DNA of 64,000 bases from NCBI GenBank assembly GCA_900542475.1, contig UQNO01000002.1, positions 62,001 to 126,000 of the forward strand, written 5' to 3'. This DNA is from an uncultured Bacteroidota bacterium. Its GTDB lineage: Bacteria; Bacteroidota; Bacteroidia; Bacteroidales; F082. The notes under the pieces are model-generated. The model did no database searches, was not told the origin of the DNA, and saw only the letters and a list, made by a program, of their open reading frames with translations. Of this stretch, positions 40,473 through 49,405 are shown piece by piece. Within the stretch, counting starts at the first letter, position 1; each line of letters opens with the position of its first letter. The translations under genes and the position numbers were made by a program.

Positions 40473-41693
40473 ATGGCAGATTATAGTAAAACAATTGACT
40501 TTATCAAGTCGATATATGGCAATCAGGACTTTACTCCATTGGCCGTTCCTGTTTTTGCAGGTAATGAAAAGGAATATCTCAACGAGTGTATTGACACTAC
40601 CTTCGTTTCATCTGTCGGTAAGTTTGTGGATCGCTTTGAGGAGGATATGGCAAAATACACAGGTGCGAAGAAAGCAGTTGTCTGTGTAAGCGGTACTAAC
40701 GCTTTACACATGAGTTTGCTTCTTGTTGGTGTTAAGCAAGATGATGAGGTGCTTACCCAAGCTCTTACTTTTATTGCTACATGTAATGCTCTAAGCTATA
40801 TTGGTGCCCATGCCGTGTTTATTGATGTAGACCGTTCTACCATGGGACTCTCTCCCGACTCCCTGAGGGCATGGCTACATGCTAACGCTGAAGTAAAAGA
40901 AGTCAAAAAGGTCAAACGGGACAAAGAGGACTGTTTCTCTTTTAGTCATTTAGACTCTTCGACTTTCTCCTGTTTTAACAAAAATACAGGTCGTCGTGTC
41001 AAGGCATGTGTGCCTATGCACACCTTCGGTCATCCTGTTCGCATTGATGAGATTGCTGCTATCTGTAAGGAGTGGCATATTGAACTTGTAGAGGATGCAG
41101 CCGAGAGTATCGGCTCAACTTTCAAGGGACAGCACACTGGTACTTTTGGTAAAATTGGTGCGATTAGCTTCAATGGTAACAAGACCATTACTACTGGTGG
41201 TGGCGGTATGATGCTCTTCAATGATGAGGAGTTGGGTGCATACGCAAAGCATATCACCACACAAGCCAAAATACCACACCGTTTGGAGTTCCGTCATGAC
41301 CATATCGGTTACAATTATCGTATGCCTAATATCAATGCGGCAATGGGTTGTGCCCAGTTGGAGAATCTTGATAAGTATGTAGCCAGCAAGCGTAAGGTTG
41401 CAGCCGAATATGAGGAGTTCTTCAAGAATGTACCAGATATCGAGTTTTTCGTAGATTCTCCAGATACAGTCTCTAACTATTGGCTCAACGCCGTTATTTT
41501 GAAGGACAAGGAGGCTCAGATTGACTTCCTCACTCAGACCAATGATAATGGTGTGATGACTCGTCCTATCTGGGAATTGATGAATCGTCTGCCGATGTTT
41601 GAAAATTGTGAGAACGATGGATTGGAGAATACTATATGGTTTGCTGATAGAGTAGTGAATATTCCAAGTTCTGTTCGTTACGGAGATTTATAA
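40473..41693 (+). CDS. legC: PLP-dependent sugar aminotransferase (LegC type, DegT family) with an insert
   Basis: A protein of about 406 residues. It has the DegT/DnrJ/EryC1 core: VSGTNALHMSLLLVGV, ALTFIATCNALSYIGAHAVF, VEDAAESIGSTFKG, and the PLP Lys in ISFNGNKTITTGGGGM. The family aminates the 4-keto sugar made by LegB. Residues 140-168 (around EVKEVKKVKRDKEDCFSFSH) interrupt an otherwise conserved region between DSLRAWL and GRRVKACVPMHTFGHP. They are encoded by repeat-like sequence also found between genes. The frame is kept, so the enzyme may still work. ATG 40473 is used because the upstream extension is repeat DNA. Confidence 0.87.
   Translation: MADYSKTIDFIKSIYGNQDFTPLAVPVFAGNEKEYLNECIDTTFVSSVGKFVDRFEEDMAKYTGAKKAVVCVSGTNALHMSLLLVGVKQDDEVLTQALTFIATCNALSYIGAHAVFIDVDRSTMGLSPDSLRAWLHANAEVKEVKKVKRDKEDCFSFSHLDSSTFSCFNKNTGRRVKACVPMHTFGHPVRIDEIAAICKEWHIELVEDAAESIGSTFKGQHTGTFGKIGAISFNGNKTITTGGGGMMLFNDEELGAYAKHITTQAKIPHRLEFRHDHIGYNYRMPNINAAMGCAQLENLDKYVASKRKVAAEYEEFFKNVPDIEFFVDSPDTVSNYWLNAVILKDKEAQIDFLTQTNDNGVMTRPIWELMNRLPMFENCENDGLENTIWFADRVVNIPSSVRYGDL
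40890..40975. repeat. spacer-type repeat in frame inside legC
   Basis: GAAGTCAAAAAGGTCAAACG and later CTCTTCGACTTT, the exact reverse complement of AAAGTCGAAGAG in the spacer at 39861. The two halves are partly complementary, so the insert can fold as a hairpin. Confidence 0.6.
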
Positions 41694-41695
41694 AA

Positions 41696-42946
41696 ATGAA
41701 TGCTTTATTAAGATTTACAATAGAAAATTTCCGTTCTTTTGCTGAGCGGAAATCTCTAGTTTTAAGCCATGCGCCATTAAACGAGAATAGCACATCGCTG
41801 CCTTTTTTGAGGGTTTGTGCTTTGTATGGTGCTAATTCTAGTGGAAAAAGTAATTTGGTTAATGCCTTAGCAAGGATGAGATATATCATTCTGAATTCTG
41901 TTAAGGTTAATGATGGTGAAGATTTAGAATATGAACCTTTTTTGTTAAGTGATAAGAAAAATGAGCCGACGCTTTATGAATTAGAATTTGTTTTGTCAGA
42001 CAAACATTATAGATATGGTTTTTCGAACGATTCTAAAAGGATAGTGCAAGAATGGCTATATTGCATTAATCCTAACAGTTTAGAAATCCCTCTTTTTATT
42101 CGTGATCAAGAAGATATTGGTGTAAGTGAGAAGGATTTTCCAGAAGGAGTAGATATGGAAGAGAGAACAAATGATAATCGTCTTTTCTTATCTCTTGTTG
42201 CTCAGTTAGGTGGCTCTTTGTCTAAAAAGATTATTAGTTTTTTCTCTAAGTCTATCAATATCCTTTCTGGACTAGAAACTGATGATTATCTGACGTTTTC
42301 TGCTCGAATGCTTAAGGAGGAAAAGACCGTTGCATCGTTGATGAAGAACTTCTTTAATAGAGTGCAATTAGGTTTTTCTGATTTAACAACACGCACACAA
42401 GACTTTGACGCTAAATCTCTTCCTCATGATATGCCTGAAGAATTAAAGAATTTACTTGTCTCTAATTTAACAGGGAAAAAAAGTGTTTCTATATTTTCTG
42501 TTCACGGATGTTATGATTCTGAAGGAAAAGTTTTAGAAAATCGATCTTTTCCTTTTGATAAGATGGAGTCTGAAGGTACCAAAAAACTGTTTGAGATTTC
42601 AGGTCCAATCTTTGATACTTTATTAGAAGGGAAAATTCTGTTTGTTGACGAACTTGATGCAAAAATGCATCCTCTCTTATCTCGAGAATTAGTTAGATTG
42701 TTTACCGATGAATCTACAAATTCCAAGGGGGCTCAATTGATTTTTACCACTCATGATACAAATCTTCTTTCATCTAATCTTTTGAATAGTAATGAAGTTT
42801 GGTTTACAGAAAAAGACCAACAAGAACGTTCTGATCTTTATTGCTTGAATGATATTAGGTACTTGGATGGAAGCAGGATGGAAGAGACTGAATTGATGGA
42901 ACATAATTACATTCAGGGGCGTTATGGTGCAATACCATATTTGTAG
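41696..42946 (+). CDS. rloA: RloA/AbiLi-like AAA ATPase (defence)
   Basis: A 416-residue ABC-type ATPase of the AAA_15/AAA_21 group. It starts FTIENFRSFAERKSLVLS. Walker A is LYGANSSGKSNLVNAL near residue 45, and Walker B is ILFVDELDAKMHPLLSREL with a HDTNLLSS motif after it. Together with the adjacent rloB it forms the RloA/RloB (AbiL) pair known from restriction loci and abortive infection. It begins two bases after legC and is in the same operon, which is unusual for the sugar pathway and suggests insertion of a defence cassette. Confidence 0.82.
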   Translation: MNALLRFTIENFRSFAERKSLVLSHAPLNENSTSLPFLRVCALYGANSSGKSNLVNALARMRYIILNSVKVNDGEDLEYEPFLLSDKKNEPTLYELEFVLSDKHYRYGFSNDSKRIVQEWLYCINPNSLEIPLFIRDQEDIGVSEKDFPEGVDMEERTNDNRLFLSLVAQLGGSLSKKIISFFSKSINILSGLETDDYLTFSARMLKEEKTVASLMKNFFNRVQLGFSDLTTRTQDFDAKSLPHDMPEELKNLLVSNLTGKKSVSIFSVHGCYDSEGKVLENRSFPFDKMESEGTKKLFEISGPIFDTLLEGKILFVDELDAKMHPLLSRELVRLFTDESTNSKGAQLIFTTHDTNLLSSNLLNSNEVWFTEKDQQERSDLYCLNDIRYLDGSRMEETELMEHNYIQGRYGAIPYL

Positions 42947-42957
42947 AAATATGTGAT

Positions 42958-43707
42958 ATGGCGAAGAAAAAGAATATAACAGAAATGAAATATCTTTCTG
43001 TTTTCAATCAAAATGAAGATCAAACAAATGCGCATAAAGTAAAGTGTCGAGTGCTCATAGTTTGTGAAGGATTAAAAACAGAACCAAATTATTTTAAATC
43101 GTTTCATATGATGGAAAATAGTGGCGGTTTGGTTTTTGAGATAACTAGTGCGGGTGGTGGTATTAATACTATTCAAGTTGTTCAAAAGGCGATAGAATTG
43201 CGTGATAAAGCTGTTTGTGATAAAAAGCCATACGATGTTACTTGGGCTGTGTTTGATAGAGACAGTTTTGCTGCTGCTGATTTTGATAATGCTATACATA
43301 TGGCAGATTCAAATGACATACGTTGTGCTTGAAGTAATGAGGCTTTTGAATTGTGGTATATTTATCATTTTGAAAACAGAATAACGCCAATGTCTCGTAA
43401 GGAATATGCGCATAAGATAACAACCTTAGTTCAAGAAAAACAGAAATTAAAAGCAGGTAAAAAGTCTACTTTCGTTTATAAAAAAAATGATCCGGAAATG
43501 CGATCAATTTTGCTTGGTTGTGGCTGTAATGAACAACGAGCTATTCGTTGGGCTAAAGAACAAAGTGAGTCTTTCGATGCGCAAGATTATCATTCACATA
43601 ATCCTTGTACAAAGGTTTATGAACTTGTCGAACTTTTGCTTGGAGAAGACAAAGTTTTTAATGAGAAAATTAGAGCAATAATGACTAAAAGAGGATGTAA
43701 GCAATGA
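42958..43707 (+). pseudogene. rloB: RloB/AbiLii-like gene with a single in-frame TGA
   Basis: The frame from ATG 42958 reads MAKKKNITEMKYLSVFNQNE and CRVLIVCEGLKTEPNYF, with WAVFDRDSFAA, and stops at TGA 43330-43332. It continues without a shift as SNEAFELWYIYHFENR and ends at 43707. Intact RloB proteins have 'IRCAWSNEAFELWYLLHF' here, so a TGG (Trp) codon has become TGA. The 249 codons match the usual RloB length. The final stop overlaps the legH ATG (ATGA). A restart in the second half would give a truncated protein without the N-terminal Toprim-like part. Confidence 0.82.
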
Positions 43708-44345
43708 AACGTCCATTAATTCTTATCGGTGGCGGAGGTCATTGCAAATCTGTGATTGAAATCACTGAAAGTGCAGGCTATGAAATCAAGGGAATCCTTG
43801 ATATGCCAGATGAAGTTGGAAAGGAGGTTCTTCCTGGTCATAAGGTAATAGGCTCTGACAATAATATTCCTCAATATGTTGAAGAATGTGATTTTGTCAT
43901 TACTGTTGGCTTCATCAAAAATCCAGCACTTCGAATCAAACTATATAATAAGGTAAAGGAGGCAGGAGGAAAGTTAGCAACTATTGTAGCCTCTACCGCC
44001 CATGTAAGCAAATATGCCAAAGTTGGCGAGGGTACTGTCATTATGCATCATGCGTTCGTTAATGCTGATGCTAAGATTGGTGATAATTGCATTATCAATA
44101 CTTTCGTTGATATAGAACATGATGCAGAGGTCGGTAATCAATGCCATATTTCAACAGGAACCATGGTAAATGGAGAGTGTAAGATAGGAGATAATTGCTT
44201 TATCGGTTCTCAATCCGTTTGTGTCAATTGTATCGAAATCGCCTCTGATATTATCGTGGGAGCAGGTTCTGTGGTTCGTAAGTCTTTACTTACAAAGGGA
44301 ATTTATACAGGTAATCCTGCCATCCTTAAAATTAAAGCAAAATAG
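43704..44345 (+). CDS. legH: sugar N/O-acetyltransferase (LegH/NeuD/PglD type)
   Basis: A 213-residue protein. The N-terminal Rossmann-like part PLILIGGGGHCKSVIEI is followed by a left-handed beta-helix of hexapeptide repeats (VGEGTVIMHHAFVNADAKIG, then GDNCIINTFVDIEHDAEVG). The catalytic His is expected in MHHAFVN or DIEHDA. The family uses acetyl-CoA to acetylate the 4-amino group of the UDP-sugar (LegH/PglD) or sialic acid (NeuD). Its place between legC and legI supports LegH. Confidence 0.85.
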   Translation: MKRPLILIGGGGHCKSVIEITESAGYEIKGILDMPDEVGKEVLPGHKVIGSDNNIPQYVEECDFVITVGFIKNPALRIKLYNKVKEAGGKLATIVASTAHVSKYAKVGEGTVIMHHAFVNADAKIGDNCIINTFVDIEHDAEVGNQCHISTGTMVNGECKIGDNCFIGSQSVCVNCIEIASDIIVGAGSVVRKSLLTKGIYTGNPAILKIKAK

Positions 44346-44346
44346 T

Positions 44347-45357
44347 ATGAACAACCATACATTGATTATAGCCGAAGCAGGTGTAAACCATAATGGCTCC
44401 TTGGATATAGCCAAGCAGCTTATTGATGCTGCTGTAGATGCAGGAGTGGATATTATAAAATTCCAAACCTTCAAGGCTGACAAGCTTGTATCTAAAGATG
44501 CCAAGAAGGCAGAATATCAAAAGAATAATATTGGTGACGGTGATGATTCTCAATACCAGATGCTCAAGAAATTGGAGTTGTCTGATGAAGACCATCAAGA
44601 ACTTGTTGCCTATTGTCGCCAGAAAGGTATCCGTTTTTGGTCAACAGCTTTTGATTTGGAAAGCATCGATTTCTTGCATTCTCTTGGTTTGGGACTTTGG
44701 AAAATACCATCTGGTGAAATTACTAACTATCCATTCATCAAGAAAATTGCTCTTCTTCATGAGCCGGTCATCATGTCCACCGGAATGTGCGATGAAGAAG
44801 ATATCAGGAATGCGATGGAAGTATTGTTGAAGAATGGTTTGACGAAAGACCAAATCATAATCTTGCATTGCAATACTCAGTATCCTACGCCGATAGAGGA
44901 CGTCAACTTGAAAGCGATGCTCACTATCAAAGATGACTTTGGCACAATAGTAGGTTATTCTGACCATACACAAGGAATAGAAGTACCTATTGCTGCTGTT
45001 GCTCTTGGAGCACAAGTAATAGAAAAGCACTTTACACTTGATAGAAATATGGTTGGACCTGACCACAAGGCATCATTAGAGCCACATGAATTAAAAGCGA
45101 TGGTAAAAGCCATTCGTAATATAGAACAAGCTTTGGGTACGGGAATAAAGCAGGTGTCTGATTCAGAACGTGCTAATATTGAAGTTGCCCGTAAGAGTAT
45201 TGTGGCAAGTACCTCTATTAAGAAAGGTGAAACATTGTCTGATAATAACTTGGCTGTAAAACGTCCTGGTACTGGTATTTCACCTATGCGCTGGGAAGAT
45301 GTTGTAGGTAAAAAAGCAATTAAAGATTATCAACCAGACGAACAAATACTATTATGA
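44347..45357 (+). CDS. legI: N-acetylneuraminate/legionaminate synthase (NeuB family)
   Basis: A 336-residue enzyme with a TIM barrel. It has IIAEAGVNHNGSLDIAKQL and IKFQTFKADKLVS, then WKIPSGEITNYPFIKKI, HCNTQYPTP, GYSDHTQGIEVP, and EKHFTLDRNMVGPDHKASL (in parts). A C-terminal SAF antifreeze-like domain (about 280-336) is present. It condenses phosphoenolpyruvate with a 2-acylamino-hexose to make a nonulosonic acid. With LegB, LegC, LegH and LegG around it, N,N'-diacetyllegionaminic acid is the likely product, rather than Neu5Ac. ATG 44347 follows the legH stop by one base. Confidence 0.9.
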   Translation: MNNHTLIIAEAGVNHNGSLDIAKQLIDAAVDAGVDIIKFQTFKADKLVSKDAKKAEYQKNNIGDGDDSQYQMLKKLELSDEDHQELVAYCRQKGIRFWSTAFDLESIDFLHSLGLGLWKIPSGEITNYPFIKKIALLHEPVIMSTGMCDEEDIRNAMEVLLKNGLTKDQIIILHCNTQYPTPIEDVNLKAMLTIKDDFGTIVGYSDHTQGIEVPIAAVALGAQVIEKHFTLDRNMVGPDHKASLEPHELKAMVKAIRNIEQALGTGIKQVSDSERANIEVARKSIVASTSIKKGETLSDNNLAVKRPGTGISPMRWEDVVGKKAIKDYQPDEQILL

Positions 45358-46508
45358 GAAAGATTTGTTTTGTAACGGGCACTCGTGCAGAATATGGCTT
45401 ATTGAGTCGTTTAATGAGATTAGTCAAGGATGATGAAGATATGCAGCTTCAAGTCATAGCCACTAATATGCACCTGATGCCTGAATATGGAGAAACTTAT
45501 AAAGAGATAGAGAAAGATGGATTTACTATAGATAAAAAGGTCTATATGCATAAACCATCTGATGATGCCCATGGCATTATTTCATCAATGGCAGAAGAGA
45601 TGCAAGGCATGAATGATGCATTGTCAGAGCTTAAGCCCGATATTCTCGTACTATTAGGTGATAGATATGAGATTCTTGTTGCTGCACAGGTAGCGTTGAT
45701 TCATCGTATTCCAATCGCTCATATTCATGGTGGGGAAGTTACTGAAGGTGCATTTGATGATGCTATTCGTCATTCTGTGACCAAGATGTCTTCATTGCAT
45801 TTTACCTCTTGTGAAGAATATCGCCATCGTGTTATTCAACTGGGAGAACAACCATCAAGAGTTTTTAATGTAGGGGCTCTTGGTGTGGAAAACATCAAGA
45901 AGTTCCCGCTGATGAGCAAAACGGAAGTGGAGGAATCTGTCAACTTTAAGTTAGATGAGAACACCATCCTTGTTACTTACCATCCTGTAACTTTAGGAGA
46001 GCATACCACAGAAAAGGACATCAAAGAGTTTATTGCAGCATTGGAAGAGCGCAAGAATTTGAGAGTGTTCTTCACTATGCCTAACTCTGATACTGGTTCG
46101 CAGGCTATTGTAGATGCTATCAATGAGTTTGTTGCAAACAATGCTGACAGATCCATTGCTTATAAGTCACTTGGCATTAAGCGTTACCTCTCTGTGATGA
46201 AATATACAGGAGCCGTGGTTGGTAACTCTTCCAGCGGCTTGCTGGAAGTCCCTTCGTTTTGCATTCCCACATTGAATATAGGTGACCGCCAGAAGGGTAG
46301 AATGGCAGCAGACAGTGTGTATAACTGTGAGACTGATAAAGAATCCATCCTGAAAGGTTTAGAAGTGACTATGTCACCAGCTTTTAAGAAGAAGGCAGCA
46401 GAAACTCATAATCCTTACGAGAAAGCGAATACAGCGGAGGAAATCTTTGAGGTGATAAGCACCTATCCATTGGAACAACTAAAACAAAAGCAATTTTATA
46501 ATTTATAG
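45354..46508 (+). CDS. legG: hydrolysing UDP-sugar 2-epimerase (LegG/NeuC type)
   Basis: A 384-residue enzyme. It begins MRKICFVTGTRAEYGLLSRL, followed by LVLLGDRYEILVAAQVAL, HIHGGEVTEGAFDDAIRHS and GNSSSGLLEVPSF. These are the conserved blocks of hydrolysing UDP-GlcNAc 2-epimerases of the NeuC/LegG branch. It releases the 2-epimerised hexose for the synthase. The ATG overlaps the legI stop. Confidence 0.9.
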   Translation: MRKICFVTGTRAEYGLLSRLMRLVKDDEDMQLQVIATNMHLMPEYGETYKEIEKDGFTIDKKVYMHKPSDDAHGIISSMAEEMQGMNDALSELKPDILVLLGDRYEILVAAQVALIHRIPIAHIHGGEVTEGAFDDAIRHSVTKMSSLHFTSCEEYRHRVIQLGEQPSRVFNVGALGVENIKKFPLMSKTEVEESVNFKLDENTILVTYHPVTLGEHTTEKDIKEFIAALEERKNLRVFFTMPNSDTGSQAIVDAINEFVANNADRSIAYKSLGIKRYLSVMKYTGAVVGNSSSGLLEVPSFCIPTLNIGDRQKGRMAADSVYNCETDKESILKGLEVTMSPAFKKKAAETHNPYEKANTAEEIFEVISTYPLEQLKQKQFYNL

Positions 46509-46513
46509 TTTTT

Positions 46514-47236
46514 ATGTACAAAGGCAAAAGAATTTTGGCCATTATTCCTGCACGTGGGGGTAGTAAAGGTCTTCCTGGAAAAAACATACGTGAATTGTGT
46601 GGCAAACCGCTCATCGCATGGTCTATTGAACATGCCCAGAAGAGCAAGTATGTAGATGAGATTTTTATCTCGACCGATAGCCAGGAAATAGCAAATGTGG
46701 CAGAGAAGTATGGCGCACCTTGCCCTGAACTCCGTCCTGCTGAACTGGCCCGTGACACTGCTCCTTCTTCGGAGTTTATTGTTTATACGCTGAATAAGAT
46801 GAAGAATGAAAACAAGCCGTTTGACTACTTCATCTTGTTGGAACCTACCTCACCGCTGCGTGATGTTGAAGATGTGGACAAGTCCATTGAAATGCTTATT
46901 GACAGCCCAGAAAGTGAGAGTTGTGTAGGTGTTGCCATGTCTGGCACTGTTCACCCTGCATTTATGGTTGTTAAAGATGAAAACGGCTACTTGAAAGCCC
47001 TTATGCCTGACAAATCTACATTGAGAAGGCAGGATCTTCCGGATGTGTATTTCTTTGAGGGCAGTGTTTATGTGAGTAGCGTTGATGCATATCTCCAGAA
47101 ACGCACCTTCTATCACGATAAGACCCTTCCTTTTGTAGTGCCTGAATGGAAGAGCTACGAGGTGGACGACTTTGTGGATTTTACTATCATTGAAGCAATT
47201 ATGAAACTTAAGTTAAATGGATATTTTAATAAATAA
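46514..47236 (+). CDS. legF: CMP-nonulosonate cytidylyltransferase (LegF/NeuA type)
   Basis: A 240-residue enzyme with the CMP-sugar synthetase start ILAIIPARGGSKGLPGKNIR, ISTDSQEIANVAEKYGAP, LLEPTSPLRDVEDVD and FFEGSVYVSS. It activates the nonulosonic acid with CTP. This completes a CMP-legionaminate-type pathway on this operon. Confidence 0.9.
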   Translation: MYKGKRILAIIPARGGSKGLPGKNIRELCGKPLIAWSIEHAQKSKYVDEIFISTDSQEIANVAEKYGAPCPELRPAELARDTAPSSEFIVYTLNKMKNENKPFDYFILLEPTSPLRDVEDVDKSIEMLIDSPESESCVGVAMSGTVHPAFMVVKDENGYLKALMPDKSTLRRQDLPDVYFFEGSVYVSSVDAYLQKRTFYHDKTLPFVVPEWKSYEVDDFVDFTIIEAIMKLKLNGYFNK

Positions 47237-47244
47237 ACAATATT

Positions 47245-48576
47245 ATGGTTAAGATTGAACTTACGAAGACTGGTAAAAGTCAGCTCCTTTACAAGGAAGC
47301 TAAGAAGATCATCCCAGGAGGTTGCCAACTGTTGTCAAAGAGACCCGAAAAGTTTGTTCCCGAATACTGGCCTGCTTATTATTCAAAGGCTAAAGGATGC
47401 AAGGTTTGGGATCTTGATGGAAACGAGTATCTTGATTTTAGTACGATGGGCATTGGTGCTTGCACAATTGGCTATGCTGACGAGGAGATAGACAATGCTG
47501 TAAAGGCTGCTATTGACAATGGCAGTATGTGTTCGCTGATGGTTCCTGAAGAGGTTGAACTGGCAGAACTACTACTGGAGCTTCATCCTTGGGCTGACAT
47601 GGTTCGCTACGGTAAGGGTGGCGGTGATGCCATGGCCGTTGCCGTGCGTATTGCCCGTGCTGCCACCAAGAAGGATATTATACTCTTCAGTGGTTATCAC
47701 GGCTGGCACGACTGGTATCTTTCTGCCAACCTTGCAGATAATGCCGCTCTTGATGGTCAGCTGATGGCTGGTCTTAGTCCAGTTGGTGTTGCTCGTGGTC
47801 TTAAAGGTACCTCTAAACCTTTCTACTACAATAACAAACAGGAGTTCCTTGAGCTAATCAATACATACGGTGATCAGATTGGTGGTGTTGTTCTGGAAGC
47901 TGCCAGAAACATGACTCCTGAGACTGACTTCTTTACTGCAATTGAACACGAAACCCGGCGTCTTGGTGTACCTCTCATCATTGATGAGGTTACCAGTGGT
48001 TTCCGTATGAACTGTGGTGGTGCTTGCGAATATTTTGGCATCCATCCTGATATGGCAGTATTTGCCAAGGGTATGGGTAACGGCTATCCTATTGCTGCCA
48101 TCATTGGTAAGGAAAAGTTCATGGATGCAGCCCAAGAGAGTTTTATCAGCTCTACTTTCTGGACAGAGCGTGTTGGTTTTGCTGCTGCAATCGCTACTAT
48201 TAAGAAGATGAAGCGTGAGAAGGTACAAGACCACATGGTGGCTTGCGGTAAGCAGGTACAGGAAGGCTGGACTAACCTTGCCAAGAAGCATTGCCTTGAT
48301 ATCCATATCAGCGGGATCTATCCGCTCAGTCACATCTCCTTCACGGCTGCACCTGGTGAGCTAAAAACTCTGTTCACGCAGGAAATGCTGAGGAGGGGAT
48401 TTATTGCCAGCGATGCTTACTATGCAAGCTTTGCTCATAAGGAAGAACACATGGTTAAGTATCTGGAGGCAGTAGATGAGGTGTTTGCACTGATGGCAAA
48501 GGCTGTTAAGGAAGGCAACTACAAACAGTTGCTCCTTGGCCCTGTTGCTCACGGTGGTTTCGTTCGTCTTGCCTAA
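47245..48576 (+). CDS. class III aminotransferase (glutamate-1-semialdehyde aminomutase-like)
   Basis: A 443-residue PLP enzyme. It has ARAATKKDIILFSGYHGWHDW and the cofactor Asp in LIIDEVTSGFRM. The PLP Lys is in AVFAKGMGNGYPIAAIIG. It resembles HemL-type aminotransferases found next to ptmA-like genes in flagellin-glycosylation and O-antigen clusters. There it may aminate a sugar or an acyl group; the exact role is unknown. It lies nine bases after legF. A very stable hairpin follows it. Confidence 0.78.
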   Translation: MVKIELTKTGKSQLLYKEAKKIIPGGCQLLSKRPEKFVPEYWPAYYSKAKGCKVWDLDGNEYLDFSTMGIGACTIGYADEEIDNAVKAAIDNGSMCSLMVPEEVELAELLLELHPWADMVRYGKGGGDAMAVAVRIARAATKKDIILFSGYHGWHDWYLSANLADNAALDGQLMAGLSPVGVARGLKGTSKPFYYNNKQEFLELINTYGDQIGGVVLEAARNMTPETDFFTAIEHETRRLGVPLIIDEVTSGFRMNCGGACEYFGIHPDMAVFAKGMGNGYPIAAIIGKEKFMDAAQESFISSTFWTERVGFAAAIATIKKMKREKVQDHMVACGKQVQEGWTNLAKKHCLDIHISGIYPLSHISFTAAPGELKTLFTQEMLRRGFIASDAYYASFAHKEEHMVKYLEAVDEVFALMAKAVKEGNYKQLLLGPVAHGGFVRLA

Positions 48577-48586
48577 ATAACCATTG

Positions 48587-48617
48587 TCTGGTGGCGGCTG
48601 ACCCAGCCGCCACCAGA
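48587..48617 (+). promoter_or_regulatory. GC-rich 13-bp hairpin within the nonulosonate operon
   Basis: TCTGGTGGCGGCT (48587-48599) and AGCCGCCACCAGA (48605-48617) pair perfectly around GACCC. No T run follows, so it is more likely to pause, attenuate or protect mRNA than to end transcription fully. Confidence 0.6.
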
Positions 48618-48639
48618 TACCAATCAAATTCTTGGAGTT

Positions 48640-49374
48640 ATGCTTAGTAATAAAGTAGTCATTATTATTGGTGGCGGTGGCCTTATAGGTAGAGAAATAG
48701 TAAAGGATGCCTTTAAGAAACATGCCATGGTGGTTAATTGCGACATCGCGTTTGACACAGACTGGGAAAAAGGAACCTATCATTTGGATGTGACCTCAAC
48801 AGAAGCAATTGACAAGCTCATTGTTGATGTAGTTGAGAAATATGGCTGCATTGACGGTCTCGTTAATAGTGGTTATCCTCGCACAAAGGACTGGGGTGTA
48901 TTCTTTGAGGATATTCCCCTTGAGTCCTGGCGTAAGAATGTGGAGTGGCAGTTGAACAGTTGTTTCTATATTTGCCAGAAGACATTGGAGGTGATGAAGA
49001 AGCAAAAATTCGGTTCCATTGTGAACTTTGGCTCTATCTATGGTGTGGTAGGTAACGATTTCACCATCTATGAAGGTTATGGCGGAACTTCACCCGCGGC
49101 CTATCCTGCCATCAAGGGCGGTATCATCAATTTCTCCCGCTACCTTGCCTCTTATTTTGGCAAGTACGGCATTCGCGTGAATGTGGTTTCGCCTGGCGGC
49201 ATTATTGACAAACAGCATCCATCTTTTATTGAACGCTATAGTGAAAAATCACCCCTGAAGCGTCTTGGGAAACCGGAGGAGGTTGCACCTGCTGTCAGTT
49301 TCCTTTTGTCCGATGAAGCTTCGTTTATTACAGGCCATAACCTGATGGTGGATGGTGGTTGGACTGCCATTTGA
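48640..49374 (+). CDS. ptmA: short-chain dehydrogenase (PtmA-like)
   Basis: A 244-residue SDR. The NAD(P) loop is [28 protein letters not shown] is in the NAG position, and there is a Ser in [12 protein letters not shown]. The catalytic Tyr and Lys are in [20 protein letters not shown]. The motifs 'YGVVG.DF.IYEG' and 'PAAY.AIKGG' are those of PtmA from the Campylobacter legionaminic acid cluster, where it works in the early GDP-sugar steps. It supports the legionaminic assignment. Confidence 0.84.
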   Translation: MLSNKVVIIIGGGGLIGREIVKDAFKKHAMVVNCDIAFDTDWEKGTYHLDVTSTEAIDKLIVDVVEKYGCIDGLVNSGYPRTKDWGVFFEDIPLESWRKNVEWQLNSCFYICQKTLEVMKKQKFGSIVNFGSIYGVVGNDFTIYEGYGGTSPAAYPAIKGGIINFSRYLASYFGKYGIRVNVVSPGGIIDKQHPSFIERYSEKSPLKRLGKPEEVAPAVSFLLSDEASFITGHNLMVDGGWTAI

Positions 49375-49405
49375 TGCTTTAAGAAAAAATGATGAGATGT
49401 GCATA

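Noticed and set aside
26823..43332. TGA read as Trp (codon reassignment) to explain TGA at 26823 and 43330
   Set aside because: Many intact genes in the window end in TGA (for example 2003, 20319, 43707), and Trp is encoded by TGG throughout. Separate mutations are simpler.
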